NCBI GenBank assembly: GCA_019096065.1
Contig: JAGUCH010000008.1
Location: forward strand, 997,001-1,061,000
Direction: 5' to 3'
Length of the DNA: 64,000 nt
Source of the DNA: Paracyclopina nana
Lineage: Eukaryota > Arthropoda > Copepoda > Cyclopoida > Cyclopettidae
Under the pieces are notes generated by a model. It made no database searches. It was not told where the DNA came from and worked only from the letters and a program-made list of their open reading frames with translations. The translations under genes and the position numbers were made by a program. This document shows positions 20,418-34,700 of this stretch, piece by piece (position 1 is the stretch's first letter; every line of letters starts with the position of its first letter).

Positions 20418-21023
20418 TTATCCCAAAAAGCGTTATATGGGCCAGTGTGCCACAAGTACAGGAGAGGAATACGGTTTTTGTTGTGTCCTTGCTCGTTTTC
20501 CTGCCCACAAGCAAGCCAAGCCAGCTGTTGTAGCACTACTAGAATGGATTTGCCATGGTCAATATTGCTCACCACGCAATAATGTATCTGAGCCCTTGTG
20601 GCCTTTATATTATCATCAACATTCAAGGCTTCCACTAGAGCAATTATCTCCCAAGGTAATTGCTTTCACTTCACAATATATGAGAGCTCAACTAATCACA
20701 ATCCACCTTGATGTACTTCAAACAATTATGTTTACATATTTGTGCTACTGTGGGCTATTTTGTTGTGTGGATTTTGTGGATCAGACTCTATTTTATGCTA
20801 TTTTAAGTCTTTTTAGCGAATCATAATTTTTTTATGAATCTGGCTGTTTTTTTTTATAAATAAGACTCTTTTTATGTTTTGAAACAAGTTTTTTGTCTTA
20901 CTTTTTGTGAATCAGTCTCTAAATGAAACACGGTTTGTTTTCGCGTTAATTTGGCTTTAATTAAAAAATTGATTTTTATATTTTAGGTCCCAAAAATGCC
21001 ACTTTTTTCCATCACAGAAATTC

Positions 21024-21346
21024 AAATAATCCACTGTGGTTGAATTGATTTGCTCGTCAAATGTCCAAACTTGGAGCAAATAAGCTCCATTTTCTGCATT
21101 GCACAGTGGGGGAAAGGAGACATTAGAGCAAATTGGAAAATCTCCTCTAATGAGGATGAATTCCCTGGCTTTCGCTGCCTTTTTTGCTGGCTCACCCTGT
21201 GCACAGTGGATTATTCAGCTAAATTGAGGCGCACTTCTCAGCTACAATAACCAATTAATTTTTGGTCTAAAAAAAGCCAAAACCTCAATTTTTTTCATCA
21301 GCCAAAATAGGCGACTTCTAGTATGCGCGCCAAATAATCCACTGTG
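21024..21346. repeat. Cluster of CACAGTGGATTATT motifs (cluster 1)
   Basis: Three copies at 21024, 21201 (inverted) and 21332. The copy at 21332 is preceded by TATGCGCGCC, the partner word seen beside other copies in the window. Spacing is 177 and 131 bp. Confidence 0.7.
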
Positions 21347-21734
21347 GCTGTGGCCAATTATGGGAGTTATTTTTGGTATCTCCAGAAAACTGCGTTTTTT
21401 CCACTTATCTTCTTAATTGGTAGTTTGGGTTACTTTTTCATGGTGCTGGACTTTATGATATTTTTAATAACTGTGTAGCATAGAAATTGAGGCTGAGGGA
21501 AAAAATCAGGATATTTTGTGAAACTGTATTTTTGCAATTGGTTGGTATTTTATGGTACGGCTGTCAATGGTACAAAAGCATATAACCTTTCTCAGCTTTC
21601 ATATACCATCCGATAGAAAGCACAGTGTGCCAAAATCAACTCAAGTTGCAGTTTTCCAAAAAAAAGTCGAGCAAAAGCAAGAAATCAGCAGATTTTAAAA
21701 ATGTCCAGTTTTGCCTTTAGCTTAGTATTTCATT

Positions 21735-21902
21735 TCAGCTGTTTGTTTACTTTTTCGGCGTTTGGTCTTAGAGTCAGCTGTTTGTTTACTATCGTGGAGT
21801 TTGCTCTTGGTGTCAGCTGTTTGTTTACTTTTTGAAGTTTTGTATTAGAGTTTGGTGTTTGTTTACTTTTTGAAGTCTGACATTGTCAGCTGTTTGTTTA
21901 CC
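21735..21902. repeat. 39-bp tandem repeat with CAGCTGTTTGTTTAC core
   Basis: The core CAGCTGTTTGTTTAC starts at 21736, 21775 and 21814 (exact 39-bp period), is degenerate near 21853, and recurs at 21887; a looser copy is at 21999-22016. Each unit joins an E-box (CAGCTG) to a forkhead-type site (TGTTTAC). It lies 0.8-1 kb upstream of the IgCAM start. Confidence 0.85.
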
Positions 21903-22134
21903 TTAAACTTATTTTAAAGCCAGCGGTGTACTTTACCATGAGTTGAATTACATTGAAATTGTTGACACGTTTTCAATAAGCTTGTTTACACATCACATCA
22001 GCTGATGTTTGTTTACTTTCCGGTTTGCTCAGGATGAAGTTGTAACTTTTGGATGTAAAAGTAGCCGCATTTTTCATGAGTCTTTTGGGAGGTTTTGACG
22101 CGGCTCTCTCAAAGCATTATAAAAGCTATACTAA

Positions 22135-22544
22135 TGCCCTGTTCATGTAAACGTAAGAATGCGAAAAATTGTCTTTCGTAAAAGTGAATCAGCTGCTGAT
22201 TACCTTCAACTAGATCAGCTTGAAGTCGAGTAGCGTTTTTATGGGCAATTTGGGCAATTTGGGCAATTTTTGCTCATCGCAATCCTCATTTGTACCAACT
22301 TTTCCCAGCTTTATCATACATTATTTAAATGTTATCTTTAATTAATTCCAAAAATATGCAATTTGCGTTTGTTAAAATACGCAGAAATTGAGATTGTTTT
22401 CTTTCGAGTTAACGTTAAGTCGATCCGATTTTTCGCCTCAGCCAAAGACTCATTTTGTGATAGTCTAAAGACAATTTTTCTCCTTTGGTCTGGATGTTTT
22501 TTGTGCGGTTTCTTAAGGAGTTTGGGGCTTACATGAACGGGGCA
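22135..22544 (+). mobile_element. MITE family 2, copy B
   Basis: A 410-bp copy with ends TGCCCTGTTCATGTAA and TTACATGAACGGGGCA, same orientation and interior as copy A. It ends only 206 bp before the start codon of the fasciclin-2-like gene, so it may contribute promoter sequence. Confidence 0.88.
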
Positions 22545-22749
22545 TTGAAGAGCGGTGCTCCTCGAGTTTCGAGCGGAGCGGCGGCGCAACTAAGAGCGCA
22601 ACACTTTTGCGGCTCTCTAAGAAGGCTGATCAAGTGCAATTCTTGCGATTTTCAGTCCATCGAGAGAAGGCGGCTAGTGCAGTGCAAAATTTGTGAATTT
22701 TTTTTCGTGAAATCATAATATAAAGTATAATGAGCTTCTAAACATCATA

Positions 22750-25700
22750 ATGGAAGTATCAACAATTGGGAAATATTTCTTGGCCATCTTGACACTTGTA
22801 GCAGGTAAGACATTTTTTTTTACGTCAAATGATTTCAGTTTTTGAAACTGAATGCAAAAATGAGTGAAAACAACCAAAGTTCATTTCAAGTGAAGTTGTG
22901 TTTTAAATGATTTTTTTTTCAAAAAAAAATCATCAGAGTGCCAAAAAGTAATTTGGCCAAAATTAATTACAGCGATACATTTTGAAGGCTGCTCTGTAAC
23001 AAAATAATTCCTGTTTTGTTTACTCACTAACCTGGTTTATTTGCTTCATATCAGGTTAATCTAGCTAATTTAGCCTGACAACCAGAGAGCAATAAAGGTA
23101 CAAGCATGAATAAATTCACCTAATGGCTGCACTACATCACAACTGAAAAAAAAATACTTTTAATGCCTTAAAAACAGTCTTCCACTTTTAATAATTGTGG
23201 GTCACAAGAATTTGTGACAAAAGGAAAACAAACAGGGAAAGAAGGGGAATTTTTTTCTGGCTTAATTAACTTTTTTTCAGGTAGATTTTCAGGGCCCAAA
23301 GTTTTGTCAAAAGGTGCAGTAATTCTGCTGAAGAAGCTTAGCTAAGTTGCCTTGGCCTTTTGGAGCAGATGAAGGCTTCACATCTCTCTCTTTATGTAAT
23401 GTACACAGTGGACTATTTGCTCAACAAAAACTACTCTTTTTAAAATGGAATTCATAACATACACGTACTTGTTGACCTGAACGTATTTTAAAGTATTCAA
23501 ATTTTTTTGACGCTACTCTATGTTTTTTTGGGGCAAAATTCATGCTTGCAACAATTTCACTCAAAATGAATCTTGGTTGTTTTCTCCCATTTTTGTTTTC
23601 AGTCTCTCATACTGAAATCATTTGCTGAACGAAAGAAAGTTTTCTTCGATACTTCAACCAGTGTGTTTATCCAATGAGATGTTGAAAAACTTGGGCTCTA
23701 CTACTTAAGTTTTGCGGCGCGAGGTGGAAACTTTTAGGAAAATCAAGCCGGAAATCTGACATCATATTGACTGCACAATTATTTCCCATGAGCTCCAGTT
23801 TCCTTCAAAGTCAACACTGGCCTTTCTAATCTGTCAACTCTTCAGTTTAGCTACACTAAATTACATTCTGCTTTGCTTAGGACTACTTATTATTTATTGA
23901 AAAGAAAGCCCAATTATTAATCCCAGCTAATTTCAAACATCTATTGTATTTTTTAAAATTCTTGTCTGAGCTTGGCGATACGCTTAGAGCTACACTACAT
24001 TAAGGCTATGCTACATTAAGGCTACACTACATTAAGGCTACCCTATATTAAGGCTATGCTACATTAAGGCTACACCACATTAAGGCTAAGCTACATTAAG
24101 GCTAAGCTACCTTAAGGCTACGCTACAGTATGGTTATGCTACATTGAGGCTACTCTACATTAAGGCTATTATCGATAGGATAAACTGAGAGTACTACGTT
24201 TGTTTGTAATACTACGTATATTGCGATATCGTATAAACATTGCTGTTTTATAAAAAGCTTAATAAACATTAGGGATTAATTTTGTTCGCAAGATTTGTTT
24301 AGAAAGTCCTTCTTTTTCTTCTGCCACTCTGTCAAGGAGATTAGAGCTTAAGCCTCAACGTTTCACGCGTAGTATTTGGCCTTCCAAAGCTTGAATTTTG
24401 TTTGGAAAGCTTGCCAAAATTCCCACTACTCTTAGCAGTTTTATGATCTATGCCCTTGATTATTATTGCTGCGAAGAATCTCCATTCAAATGCTAAATGT
24501 CGAGAAGAAAACTATGCAGCCATTTTAGCTTTACAATGAATTGCAATTGAATTATAGAGTACATAAATGTATTTTTGAGCACAGAAATGCATTTTGAATG
24601 CTGAAATGTATTTTTGAAAACAGAAAAGTATTTTTGAAAACAGAAATGTATTTTTGAAAACAGAAATGTATTTTTTGGAGTCCAGAAATGTAATGTATTT
24701 TCAGAAAACTAAGAACATTTTTGAATACAGAAGAGTATTTTTTATTGCTAAAATGCATTTTGAATACATAAATGTATTTTAACATTTTTAAGAACTGGTA
24801 CAGGTTTAAAAACTGAAATGCATATTTTATAAAATCAAAAGGTTTTTATCAAATACATTTCTGAATTTAATACATCATACAAGTAAGCAAGAATGTACAA
24901 ATACATTTGGCGGATTTGCTTACATTTGCAACCTCCTTTTTAGCTCCTCCCTCTGGCATTGCTTATGCTCATTTATCTGCTAATTAGACGAGATTTATTA
25001 GCCCCTAGAATAAATAGGTCACACTGTGCATCCCCCAAACTTAATTTGTGCCACACTGTGTAGTGTACCAGCTCAATTAGGAAGCGTGTATCCGAATTAA
25101 AGGAGATTTGCGAAATTCCATAGCTCGATTTTCGCAGACAACGCTGAATGAAAACATGGAGTTAGCCCAATAAATAAAAAAATATGGGTCAAGATGGCCG
25201 ACGTTTCTCACGACCACAACCAAATAAGAACCAGGAGGGGGCAAAAAATAAACAAGCTCAGATACATTGCCAATATTAAGGGACAATGATTTATTGCTTT
25301 TCATAGCTACCAAGCTACATAGAATACAGCAATATTTCTTCTGACGGTTTTCAATGAAATGAATACAGCGAGAACATACTTAATTTAATAAATTATCTCA
25401 ATGTTGCTAAGGGCTTTTGGTAAAATGCTTCGTTTTGGGAAAAATGCTTCATTTGGGTAAAAAGGCTAATTTTTTATAGAAAGACTTAATTTTTTGTGGC
25501 AATTCAATAGCACCTCTGTAATTTTGTTAAAAAGGTCTGAAGAAAGCTTTCATAGTTCAAAATGCTTCATTGTGGTACAAAAATGTCCAAGTGTTGATGA
25601 TATTTTTATAACCATAATTTGTATACTATTTTAGTCCTTTTAGTCTTTGTTTCATTTTTTGATGCAACTGCTGCTGTAAAAGCGATACATTTCGAGAATG

Positions 25701-28700
25701 TTCTTTAATTACTGTATTTAGTGCAAGGAAAAAAACAAGGCAGTATTTCACTGGTGGCAACAGCTGCTGTGAGACTTTTTCCCATTTAACACTCTGTGCC
25801 ATAATTCTCTTTTTTCTTCGTTCTACCTGTTGCAATTAAAGTTCTTAGCTCGTTTTGCTCTCTCCAAAATGAAAGAAAAGCAGCTTTGGCAGTTGAACAT
25901 CAAAGCTTAACTTAAAGCATGCAAAACTTGGAAAGTTGTCAAGGCTATTTTTTAGTTTTTCAATGCTTACTACTTTATTTAGTATTACTACAACATTTAG
26001 CATATTTTTAAAAGCAAAGTTTACTCTTCAAACTAAACATGTTCTTTAAACTATAAAATGACCACAAAACTAGGCATGTTTTCAAAATTAAGCATATTAT
26101 GAAAATTAAGCATGATCTCAAAATTAAGCTTGTTTACTTAATCAAAAGGCTTGCTGTATTAGCTGGGTTTCTTCTAGAAATCAATTAAGTCGTGGAAATG
26201 ATCCCTGTTCTCGAAATTAAGTATGTTTTTGAAATTAAGCATTTTCACTGAGATTAATTAAGCATGTTCTCAAAAGAAAGCAATTTCTTTAAAAAAAAAA
26301 CATTATTTGCTAATGCTATCGAGAATGCAGCAATAATTGCTGCTGCAGTAATACAATACCAGTATTGCATGTATTTGGCAGGAAAGCTGGCTGTAAATGT
26401 CTGTATTTGTGTTGTAGCTTACAATTGTAGTGCAGTGTATTCTGTTGGAATAATGATGATAGTTGTCAATGATCAATTGCACACTCTGTAATTTTGGTGG
26501 GAAAAAAGCTGCTCTGTGTAGCATTTTTGACATGCAATTCATGAATACAGTGTAAAATACATTTGTTTTCAAAATACATACGCAATGGTATCTCTGCTGT
26601 AGGTGACAATACATCGGCTGTAACATATCTTTATTGTGACAAAAATGCCATTTTCTGCTCTCCTATCATGTGGCATGCTTTGTATTCATCAGGGTCAGTA
26701 TTCTGTAGCTGATAATATACAATCACAAACAGGGCCAAGGCTGAAAATACATATTTAGGCAAACTATAATACATGGCATAGATGCATAAAAAAGCAAATT
26801 GTACCATTTCATCCAATTTTATTCATTTGTAAAAATAGAGTTTGATTTTTCTTGAATCAATGATAAGAATTAGGCTCAGTTTGCTTTTTTATGAATCAGT
26901 CTCATGTTTATTAAAGCCAAAAAGAATCAGGCTCTATGATATTATGTACTGAAGTAAAAATACAAGGCTTTTCAAGGTGTCAGCTGTATATTTAAAATGT
27001 ATTAGAAGGCAAGAGAGATACCTTGTGTAAGATACAGTATTTGTGTCAAATAAATGACAGATGTATTCATTAATTACAAAAAAAGGGGAACTTTCCCAGT
27101 TTTTCTGTCACCTGGTGGAAGGAAATTCTACGCCTGTTTGTGTAACTTTTGATCTTTTGCTAGAACAAATGTTTAGTTGGCCTCATTTCCAAAAAGGAGC
27201 AACAATTTTCAATGGTACACTCTCACTGTACTAGTACGTATATCAAGGCTCTTAGAGAGGAAAACTTCTTAGCATCTAGTTAGCTGGTATATATACTCCT
27301 AAGAAAGTGTTTTTCTACTAGATAGAAAAGCAAACTTTTCCTTCGGTTACAAGCTTATAATGCCCTGTTCATGTAAGCCTCAAACTTCCCAGGAAGCTGC
27401 ACAAAAAACATCTTATGAATAGGAGAGAAAAATTGTATTTTGACTACTTATATAGATTTTTGAAGTACGTGAAAGTCACTCAATTTTGCTTCCATTGAAA
27501 TAAAAGAAAGAGTGTAAATGTCACAAGCACAATAATGGAAGGGAAAATTCCAGATAATGTACTATTTTGGTACATCCGGATGCTTCAGCTTACTGTAGTA
27601 TCTAAGTTTAGAATACACATTTATTGAGCTTACAGTTGTACTACAACGGATACATCTGAATGTACTAGAAGTTCCAAGGCATTTTGTAGCTGTATTACAG
27701 TAGGCAGCTATGTGCTATGTAGCAAATCTAATTACATGAATACAGGTCTGCTGCATGTCACTTGATACTTGCCAGGATGGGCCTTTTCTCCTCTCAGCAC
27801 AGAGGGGAATTTTACCTTTAAACCCACACCACAATTATCTTCAATTAAGCAAATACATAGCTGTAGCTGAGTTCATCATTATCTTTATCAAATGCTCTTA
27901 AATTAGCTTCTAAGAGGCTTTTTTGTGTTAAACTTATTCTTTGGTCTTCAATGTATAAATCTCATTTGCATTTAATTCTCTAATGCAAGACTAAAAAGGG
28001 CCAAATAGTCCACTGTGTCCTCTCTTGCATAGTATAATACTGCCCTGTTCATGTAAGCCCTAAACTATTTTCATTAATGTAAAAAAAACATCCAAAAAAT
28101 GTATTAAAAATAACCCAAAATGAATCAATGATTTCGGTAAAAAATCAGGTCGGATTTAAGCTAGCTTGGAATTTCAAAATCTAATATTTTACTAATAAGT
28201 TTTTTGAACTGATGAAATCCAAGCTATCACTATTTAAAAAATGACTTTAATTTTGAAAGAGAAGGGATGTAAGCAAGTTGCAGGAAATGATGCAGATGAA
28301 GACGATCCAAATTAGCCAAATTTGCCCAAAAAAACGCCGCTCGGCCTCTAGCTGATCTAGTTGAAGGCCATCAGCAGCAGATTCGATTTTCGTCAAGAGA
28401 ATTTTTTCCATACCTTTAGGCATTCTTAACACATGAACAGGGCATGCATGCAAGTCTACCTTCTAACTCGATGAACATAATGAATGTCACTCCTCAAAAA
28501 GGGAAGAAAAAAGCCGGAATACATTTTATGCCTGCATTTTTTCCCAGACCAAAAAAAGTCCAATTTGCATAAATCTCACCTTAGTCAAACCTAATGAGCA
28601 TAACTTGGAGCCATAAAAGTATAAAGGTACTTTTGAATACATTCTTTAAAAAATCTTCCTTTTGCTCTTTTTTCTGAGGGGAGAGCAGTTCTCTTTGGGC

Positions 28701-31700
28701 ACAAAGCTTCATTGCTTTCACTTCAGTGACCAGTGAAGAAAGCTCAATCTTTTGTGGCACACATTCTTCAATCTTACTCATTCCTTGCCATGTAAAACTC
28801 AACCTACCATGAAAACTTAAAAATTGACAAGAGTTGATTTTTGGGGCAAAATCCAAGGCAATTGCTAAATTGTTTGAAAAATGGCTTCCTTCTGACAAAA
28901 GGGCATTCTTGACATACTGGCATGTCCAGTCATGGTTCTATGACCCAAGGGATTAATCACAAAGTCACCATGGATCATTGGAGCTTTGGCCTCTCCATCT
29001 TTGTGGAGCTTTCTAGTTCTGCTTCCAGAGCATGCATATCTCTCTAAAGGCTCTCTTAACCCATCATGGTTTATTTGCAGTCAGTGGTGGTGCAATTTCT
29101 TGCTTGGTTGATTCCTAGCTAAAAACATGGCTGCTGCTTCTTATTCTCCAAAGGTGGCTAGCCTAAAATTGGACGTGACTTGGGCCACATCCACTGCAGC
29201 AGCAAGCATCTTTATATTTATGACATACTACTTGTACAAGCCTCACTCAAAATAGGCCCTGCCTTTCAAAAGACGACTCTTTTAAAGATGGACTTCATGT
29301 CGATGAGCTTCCAAAAGTAAGGTAAAGATTGTTGCAGAAACAACCAGCAGTGACTTTGATTTCATTCTTCTATGGTGTGAAAACTTTGGCGCACCTCTTT
29401 GGTGTGATAAATTGCTTTCAAGTTGAAAAATGCGGCTTGCAAATTTGCGATGATTTTAAAGCGACAACTGTTTTTAAGAATTTGAAGATTGGGCATCAAT
29501 ATAAGTTTTTCTTTATGGAACATGGTTTAGCATTTTGTATTTTATATAGTGTTTTATTAACGATACTTTATTGTTCAAAACAGCTTTGATTTGTGAACAT
29601 TGGCTTGCACAAGCTTCAAGTGATCCTTGTTGAACTTGAGGCAATATCCTCAAAAAAAAACCATCAGCTTCACACCACTCTACAAATGAGGATGACATGC
29701 CTGAATATGTAATGATTACATCATCATCCTTTTTATCCCCTTCTCGCCTGGCCTTGTTGCAATATGGCCACTTTAGGTGATGAAAAGTCCTTGATGTAAA
29801 TTACAAAACTTTGATGGAAATTTGGTAAAAGAAGTTTCTCCTAGCTTTCCCAATCAGATGGACAAGCAAGATTGATCCTGGTCCCTAATCAGTATATCCT
29901 ATGTAACATTGAAGAAAAGGACCAAAAAGAGAATGTGAAATCTTGATAAAGGGAACTTTTGTGTACCAAAGTTTTTTACCCAGTAGTTAACTGAAAACGT
30001 GGTCTTGACAGCCTCAGAAGGCCACAAAATGCTGGAAGCAGCAAGTGTGAAAATGTGCCTTACCACACCTTTAATCATCTACTTCTTTTTGTGAAGAGTC
30101 AGCACTGAGAATGTGAAATGCTATATTGAATGCCTTGCATATGTTGCACAAAAGAGCCTCAAGTGGGTTCTTCGAGAGCTTCTTGCTCCATATGAAAGCT
30201 GGGCAAGCCCTTTTTCAAGAGAAGTGAAGTAACCTTGATGATGATCCACCACTACAGCTTCCTTCTTGCGAAGAAAAAATTTGCATAGACTTTTCTCCTG
30301 CGGTTAATTCACATTCCCTGGCTCATTCTCTGCTCATTTGTGAAGTGATGTAAGCAAGGTGAGTTTTTTTGTGGATATTGCTTTGAGTTGGATGGAAGTT
30401 TTTTGAAGCTTGAAGCAGCCTTTGCAGATAAATCAAGGCTGTCGAGGTCAAAACTAATGGCGAGAGTATTTAAGCAAATACCATTGATCTCAGCTTTGAC
30501 TAGTAATCGTTCTCAGCTTTGATGAGCATGGCCGGCTTAAGCAAGCGTAGACACATTTGGGAGTCGCCTCTAATTCATGCATGCTTTTCATGCATCGTTA
30601 CTCAATTAGAAAGCAATTTATCACATTAAAGCAAGCACAGCAAGGAGTTCACAACATCAAAACATGAAACCGAATACATTGCTTGTCGAATCTTGGACAA
30701 TCTTTGATCAACTTTTGTGTTGAATTCGACCGAATAAGGCTTGTATTTCCCTGGGTGAAAAATGGCCCTTTAGTGAAATAGGGCTATGTATTCAGACTTC
30801 ATGCCTACTGAGCAGTAAAAAAGGGATGTGAAAAAAAGCATCTCATCGCAAGGGCCTGAAATGAAAGTGCTTTTAACAAGATTTGTGCCCATTGTGGCAT
30901 GGATAACAAGCTTGTTTGTATGTAGATGGTTCATGTTCTCACCCCATTACATTTGTGCTGAAGTGGCATGACATTGTGATATTTAAATAAAGCACTTGCA
31001 CCTGCTTCCAATTTGTGGCTTTCTCAGCAAAATTCAGCCACAAGTTGCTGAAATGAGATGTGGCTGAAATCTGATTAACATAATTGAGTAGATGCAAAAG
31101 ATAAGGAGAGAAAAGGCTGGTTTTGGCCTTGAAGTAGCTACAGCAGCAGCAGCAGCCATGACACAAATGAATGTTAATGTCACACATCTGTCACAAACTC
31201 TTTGACAAACAGCTCACAAAGTTCTCAGTAAGAGCCAAAAAAAGTGTGAAACTCTTTTAAGGCTCTCTCACTTGGAGCATTCAAATACTTTTAAAGCAGG
31301 CCATTGAAAAGCTCTATCAATTTCTCTCTTACACTACTTTTTTATGGTCTACCATAGTGGAACTGCTATTTGGACTTTCACCTTGACCCAAATAGGTGCA
31401 TCTCTCTTTTTGCAACGCCAAAAAGTTCAGTTCTACCTTTAGGGAATTGATACTGAGAGCCAGCTGTAGTAAGCTTCTTACCTCAGCTGTATTGGCATAA
31501 TTGCCTGATGTATTTAGCTTTTCGGGGTCTGTATTACATGACTACAGCCACAGCATCTGTGAAAGGCTCTGTTATGTATTTTAATTGCACTAAAAGTAGC
31601 AGTACACAGTTGTAAAGTCATTAAAGTGGCTCAAATGTCCCCTTTAGAGGGATAAAGTGGAAAGGCACATCACAATACAGGCTATAAACAATGGTACTAG

Positions 31701-34700
31701 GATACAGCTGGCAGGTTGTAGTAGATGTAAGATTTTTGACTCAAAGGCTGACACACAAAGAAAGCTGCTGACCATGCTTACAGCTACTTCAAAAAAGGCC
31801 TTTAGAGACCCATTGAATGAGAAGACAACCCTCATTACAAGAAGCCAGATGCCAAGATGCTGTAAGACAACAACTTGGCCAAAATACACATTTTTCAGCA
31901 AATACAGCATTTGCTCTCACTTCCGCAATTAAAGAATACATCTGAATACACTTGGGCTCCATTATCCTATCAATTAAAGTCCTTAAGGGAAGAATCTAAT
32001 TGACTGAATGGAAATGCACTTATTATGTCAGAAAATGGAGGTCATTCTCAAGGTGCTAGCAAGGTAGCTTTGTAGTTAAGCTAGGCCCTTTTTAAGGCAA
32101 ATAACTTGGTGATCAATGAGCAAATTGGTCGAGGTTTTGAGTGGAGTACAATTGAGGTTCTTGCTAGATTTTGTATATGTCATAGGGGGCATTTCACTTG
32201 GCGAAAGAAGCTAAGCAAGGCTAGCTTTCTACACAAATGATTCAAGACTGAGTCAATCTAAAGAAAACTGTGAAACTTGACAAATAGTCTCATTACTCAC
32301 ATACTTGGTAAAGAGCTTTTGGTAAAAAGCTTTGCTTAGCTTCAGTAGTACCTTGCTTTTTATGCAATGAGACCGAGCAGAAAAAAACAAAAAATGGAAG
32401 AAGGGGACATAAACAATCACAAAACTTTTGCTTTTGCTAGTGTATAAGGCTGTGAGTAGTAAATTGACCGGAATTGAGAAACTTTTCTGTCTTTCCACAA
32501 AAATCGACCAAACTTTATCATGGTAATAATGAAAGAGTTTCCTACAATAAAGTATCAAAAATGTATTTTTATCAAGTAAATTTAGCTGCTCAAAAGAGAA
32601 ATAAGTTTCGTAAGGTTCATTAATCATAGTTAACGAATAGGCAGCTACTCAAAGTACAAATACTCTTGGCAGGGTAATATAATACTGCTTGGTTATGTAA
32701 GATCATCATCCTTGAGTGTTGTATCTTACATTTCTTTTATGAGAGATACTTCTCCTCTTTGATGTAGTACCATGCCATACTGCTACATCTGTATTTTCAA
32801 ATAGAAAGGGCACTCCATAAAAGTCACCTGGTGCAAGCAATACTTCTTACCCCAGACATGTGTATCCAATACACTGAAGCTGTATTTTGTCTTCAAGAAA
32901 GAATTAGTGTGCAGAAATTGTTGTATTCTCTTAGTTGTATTTTCCTAAACTTTTACATTTTTTCTGAATTTTTTTCAAAATAATCTTTATTACGGAATTT
33001 TATTAATAAAATGCATTCTCGGTATAGACAGGGAAACTGTATTCGCTGACTAGGCTAACTTCTCTAAATTTGCTGTATTATACGATCGATTATGCTTCAG
33101 ATATACTGTTTCCTCTATATAGACTTAAATGTAACCTTATAACGCTGAATTTTGTGAATCAGCTGTTTTTCTGAGTCTGCTGTATTCGGCTGTAATACCT
33201 GAATCGGCTATATTCTCTGAGATTGATGTATTCTCTGAATCGGCTGTATTATCTAGATCGGCTGTATTATCTGAATGGGATGTATTCTCTTAATCGACAG
33301 TATTCTCTTAATTGACTGTATTCTCTGAATCGGCTGTTTTCTCTGAATCGGCTGTTTTCTCTGAATCGGCTGTTTTCTCTGAATCGACTGTATTCTCTAA
33401 TTCGACTGTATTCTCTGAATCAACTGTATTCGCTGAATCGATTGTATTCTCGAAATCGTCTGTATTATCTTAATCCAATGTACTCATTGAATAAGGTGTA
33501 TTCTTTGTTTTCTCTGAATTTGGTGAATTCTCTAAAAATTCTGTTCCTCTTATTCTGCTGTATTCCCTAAATTGGCCTCGCTGAACTCTGATACATTTCT
33601 GAAAATTAGGAGCTTTAACGAGCTTGCCAACAACTGGAACTTAACCAGTTTATTGTTATCCAAAGGCCTCGTTGCACTTTAAAAGTGCACCAAACTGATG
33701 GGAAAATAGAATGCATTGGCAAAGAAGGAGAAGGAGAAAGTAGCTCAATTGTTAAAACTTGAAATCCCTTGGGATACATATAATACAGAATACAGCCATT
33801 GAATGTCTTTCTCTAGGTGATGACAGATCGTGAGATGGATCGAGCCTCTCTTATATCTGCTGAAGCTGCTTTTTTGCTCTTCCTCCTGAAATTGATGAAT
33901 TATAGATCGAAAGATGACTGACTCCTGCCTTAACTTTTTCATTTTTCTCAGTTTCCCCTTGATTTTCCCTTTTTTCGTTCCAATTTTTAACTTTCATGTT
34001 TGTCTAGAAAGATGCACTTTTTTGTTTACACTCTTTGCATTTGTGACGATGATGGAAGGTGAAATATTAGAGAGGGCAAATTCGCAAAAAGGGGACATAT
34101 TTCCATGCATATGTAGCAGGCTGAGAAAGTACAGCGTGTGCTCGTTTCTACGATTTAAAACTTGGATTTTAGCTGTAGTTTTGAAACTGAACTTCAACTG
34201 TAATTGAAAACTAAACAACTGTGAATAAAAAACCGTATTTTAAAAATATGAATGTCAACTGTAGCGTGAAACTACTGTTTTTTGACTGTATTTGAAATTT
34301 AAATTTTTTACCCTGTAATTTAAAACTGAATTTTAAATGTATTTAATAACTGAATTTAAGCTGTATCTTTAAAGTGCACGATAACTGTATTTAAAAACTG
34401 AGCTTTAGCTGTATTTTAAAACTGAGTTTTCGCTGTATTTTAAAACTGAATTTTAACTGTAATACTTTGATAATGAATTTTAACTATAGTTTCTAAAACT
34501 GAATTTCAAGTGAATGTAGCATTTTAAAAGTGATTTTTAACTGTATTTTTCAGTGCATTCAATGTTTTTAACAACAATTAAAGTGCTTTAAACATTACTA
34601 AGTGTAACATAATTCGTTTAATGCTCAATTATAATCTGAAAGCGCTCATTTGTAATTTTCCTTCTGGTAAAGAAGATTTCATTAATGCTATTTGGCTGCA

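Larger units (their letters stand above)
20418..22134. other. Spacer upstream of the IgCAM gene
   Basis: No supported gene. It holds three copies of the AATAATCCACTGTG motif (21024-21038, 21201-21215 inverted, 21332-21346), several CTGATTCATAAAA-type words near 20780-20920, and the 39-bp tandem repeat at 21735-21902. Confidence 0.5.

Noticed and set aside
20126-20826. Several overlapping frames around 20.1-20.8 kb
   Set aside because: They run across MITE family 2 copy A and its flank and do not match any known domain.
26264-26816. Frames in the IgCAM intron near 26.5 kb with hydrophobic stretches
   Set aside because: No splice sites or conservation pattern; AT-rich repeats explain the composition.
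29329-29589. 86-codon plus-strand frame
   Set aside because: Considered as a possible retrocopy; no recognisable domain and no supporting signals.
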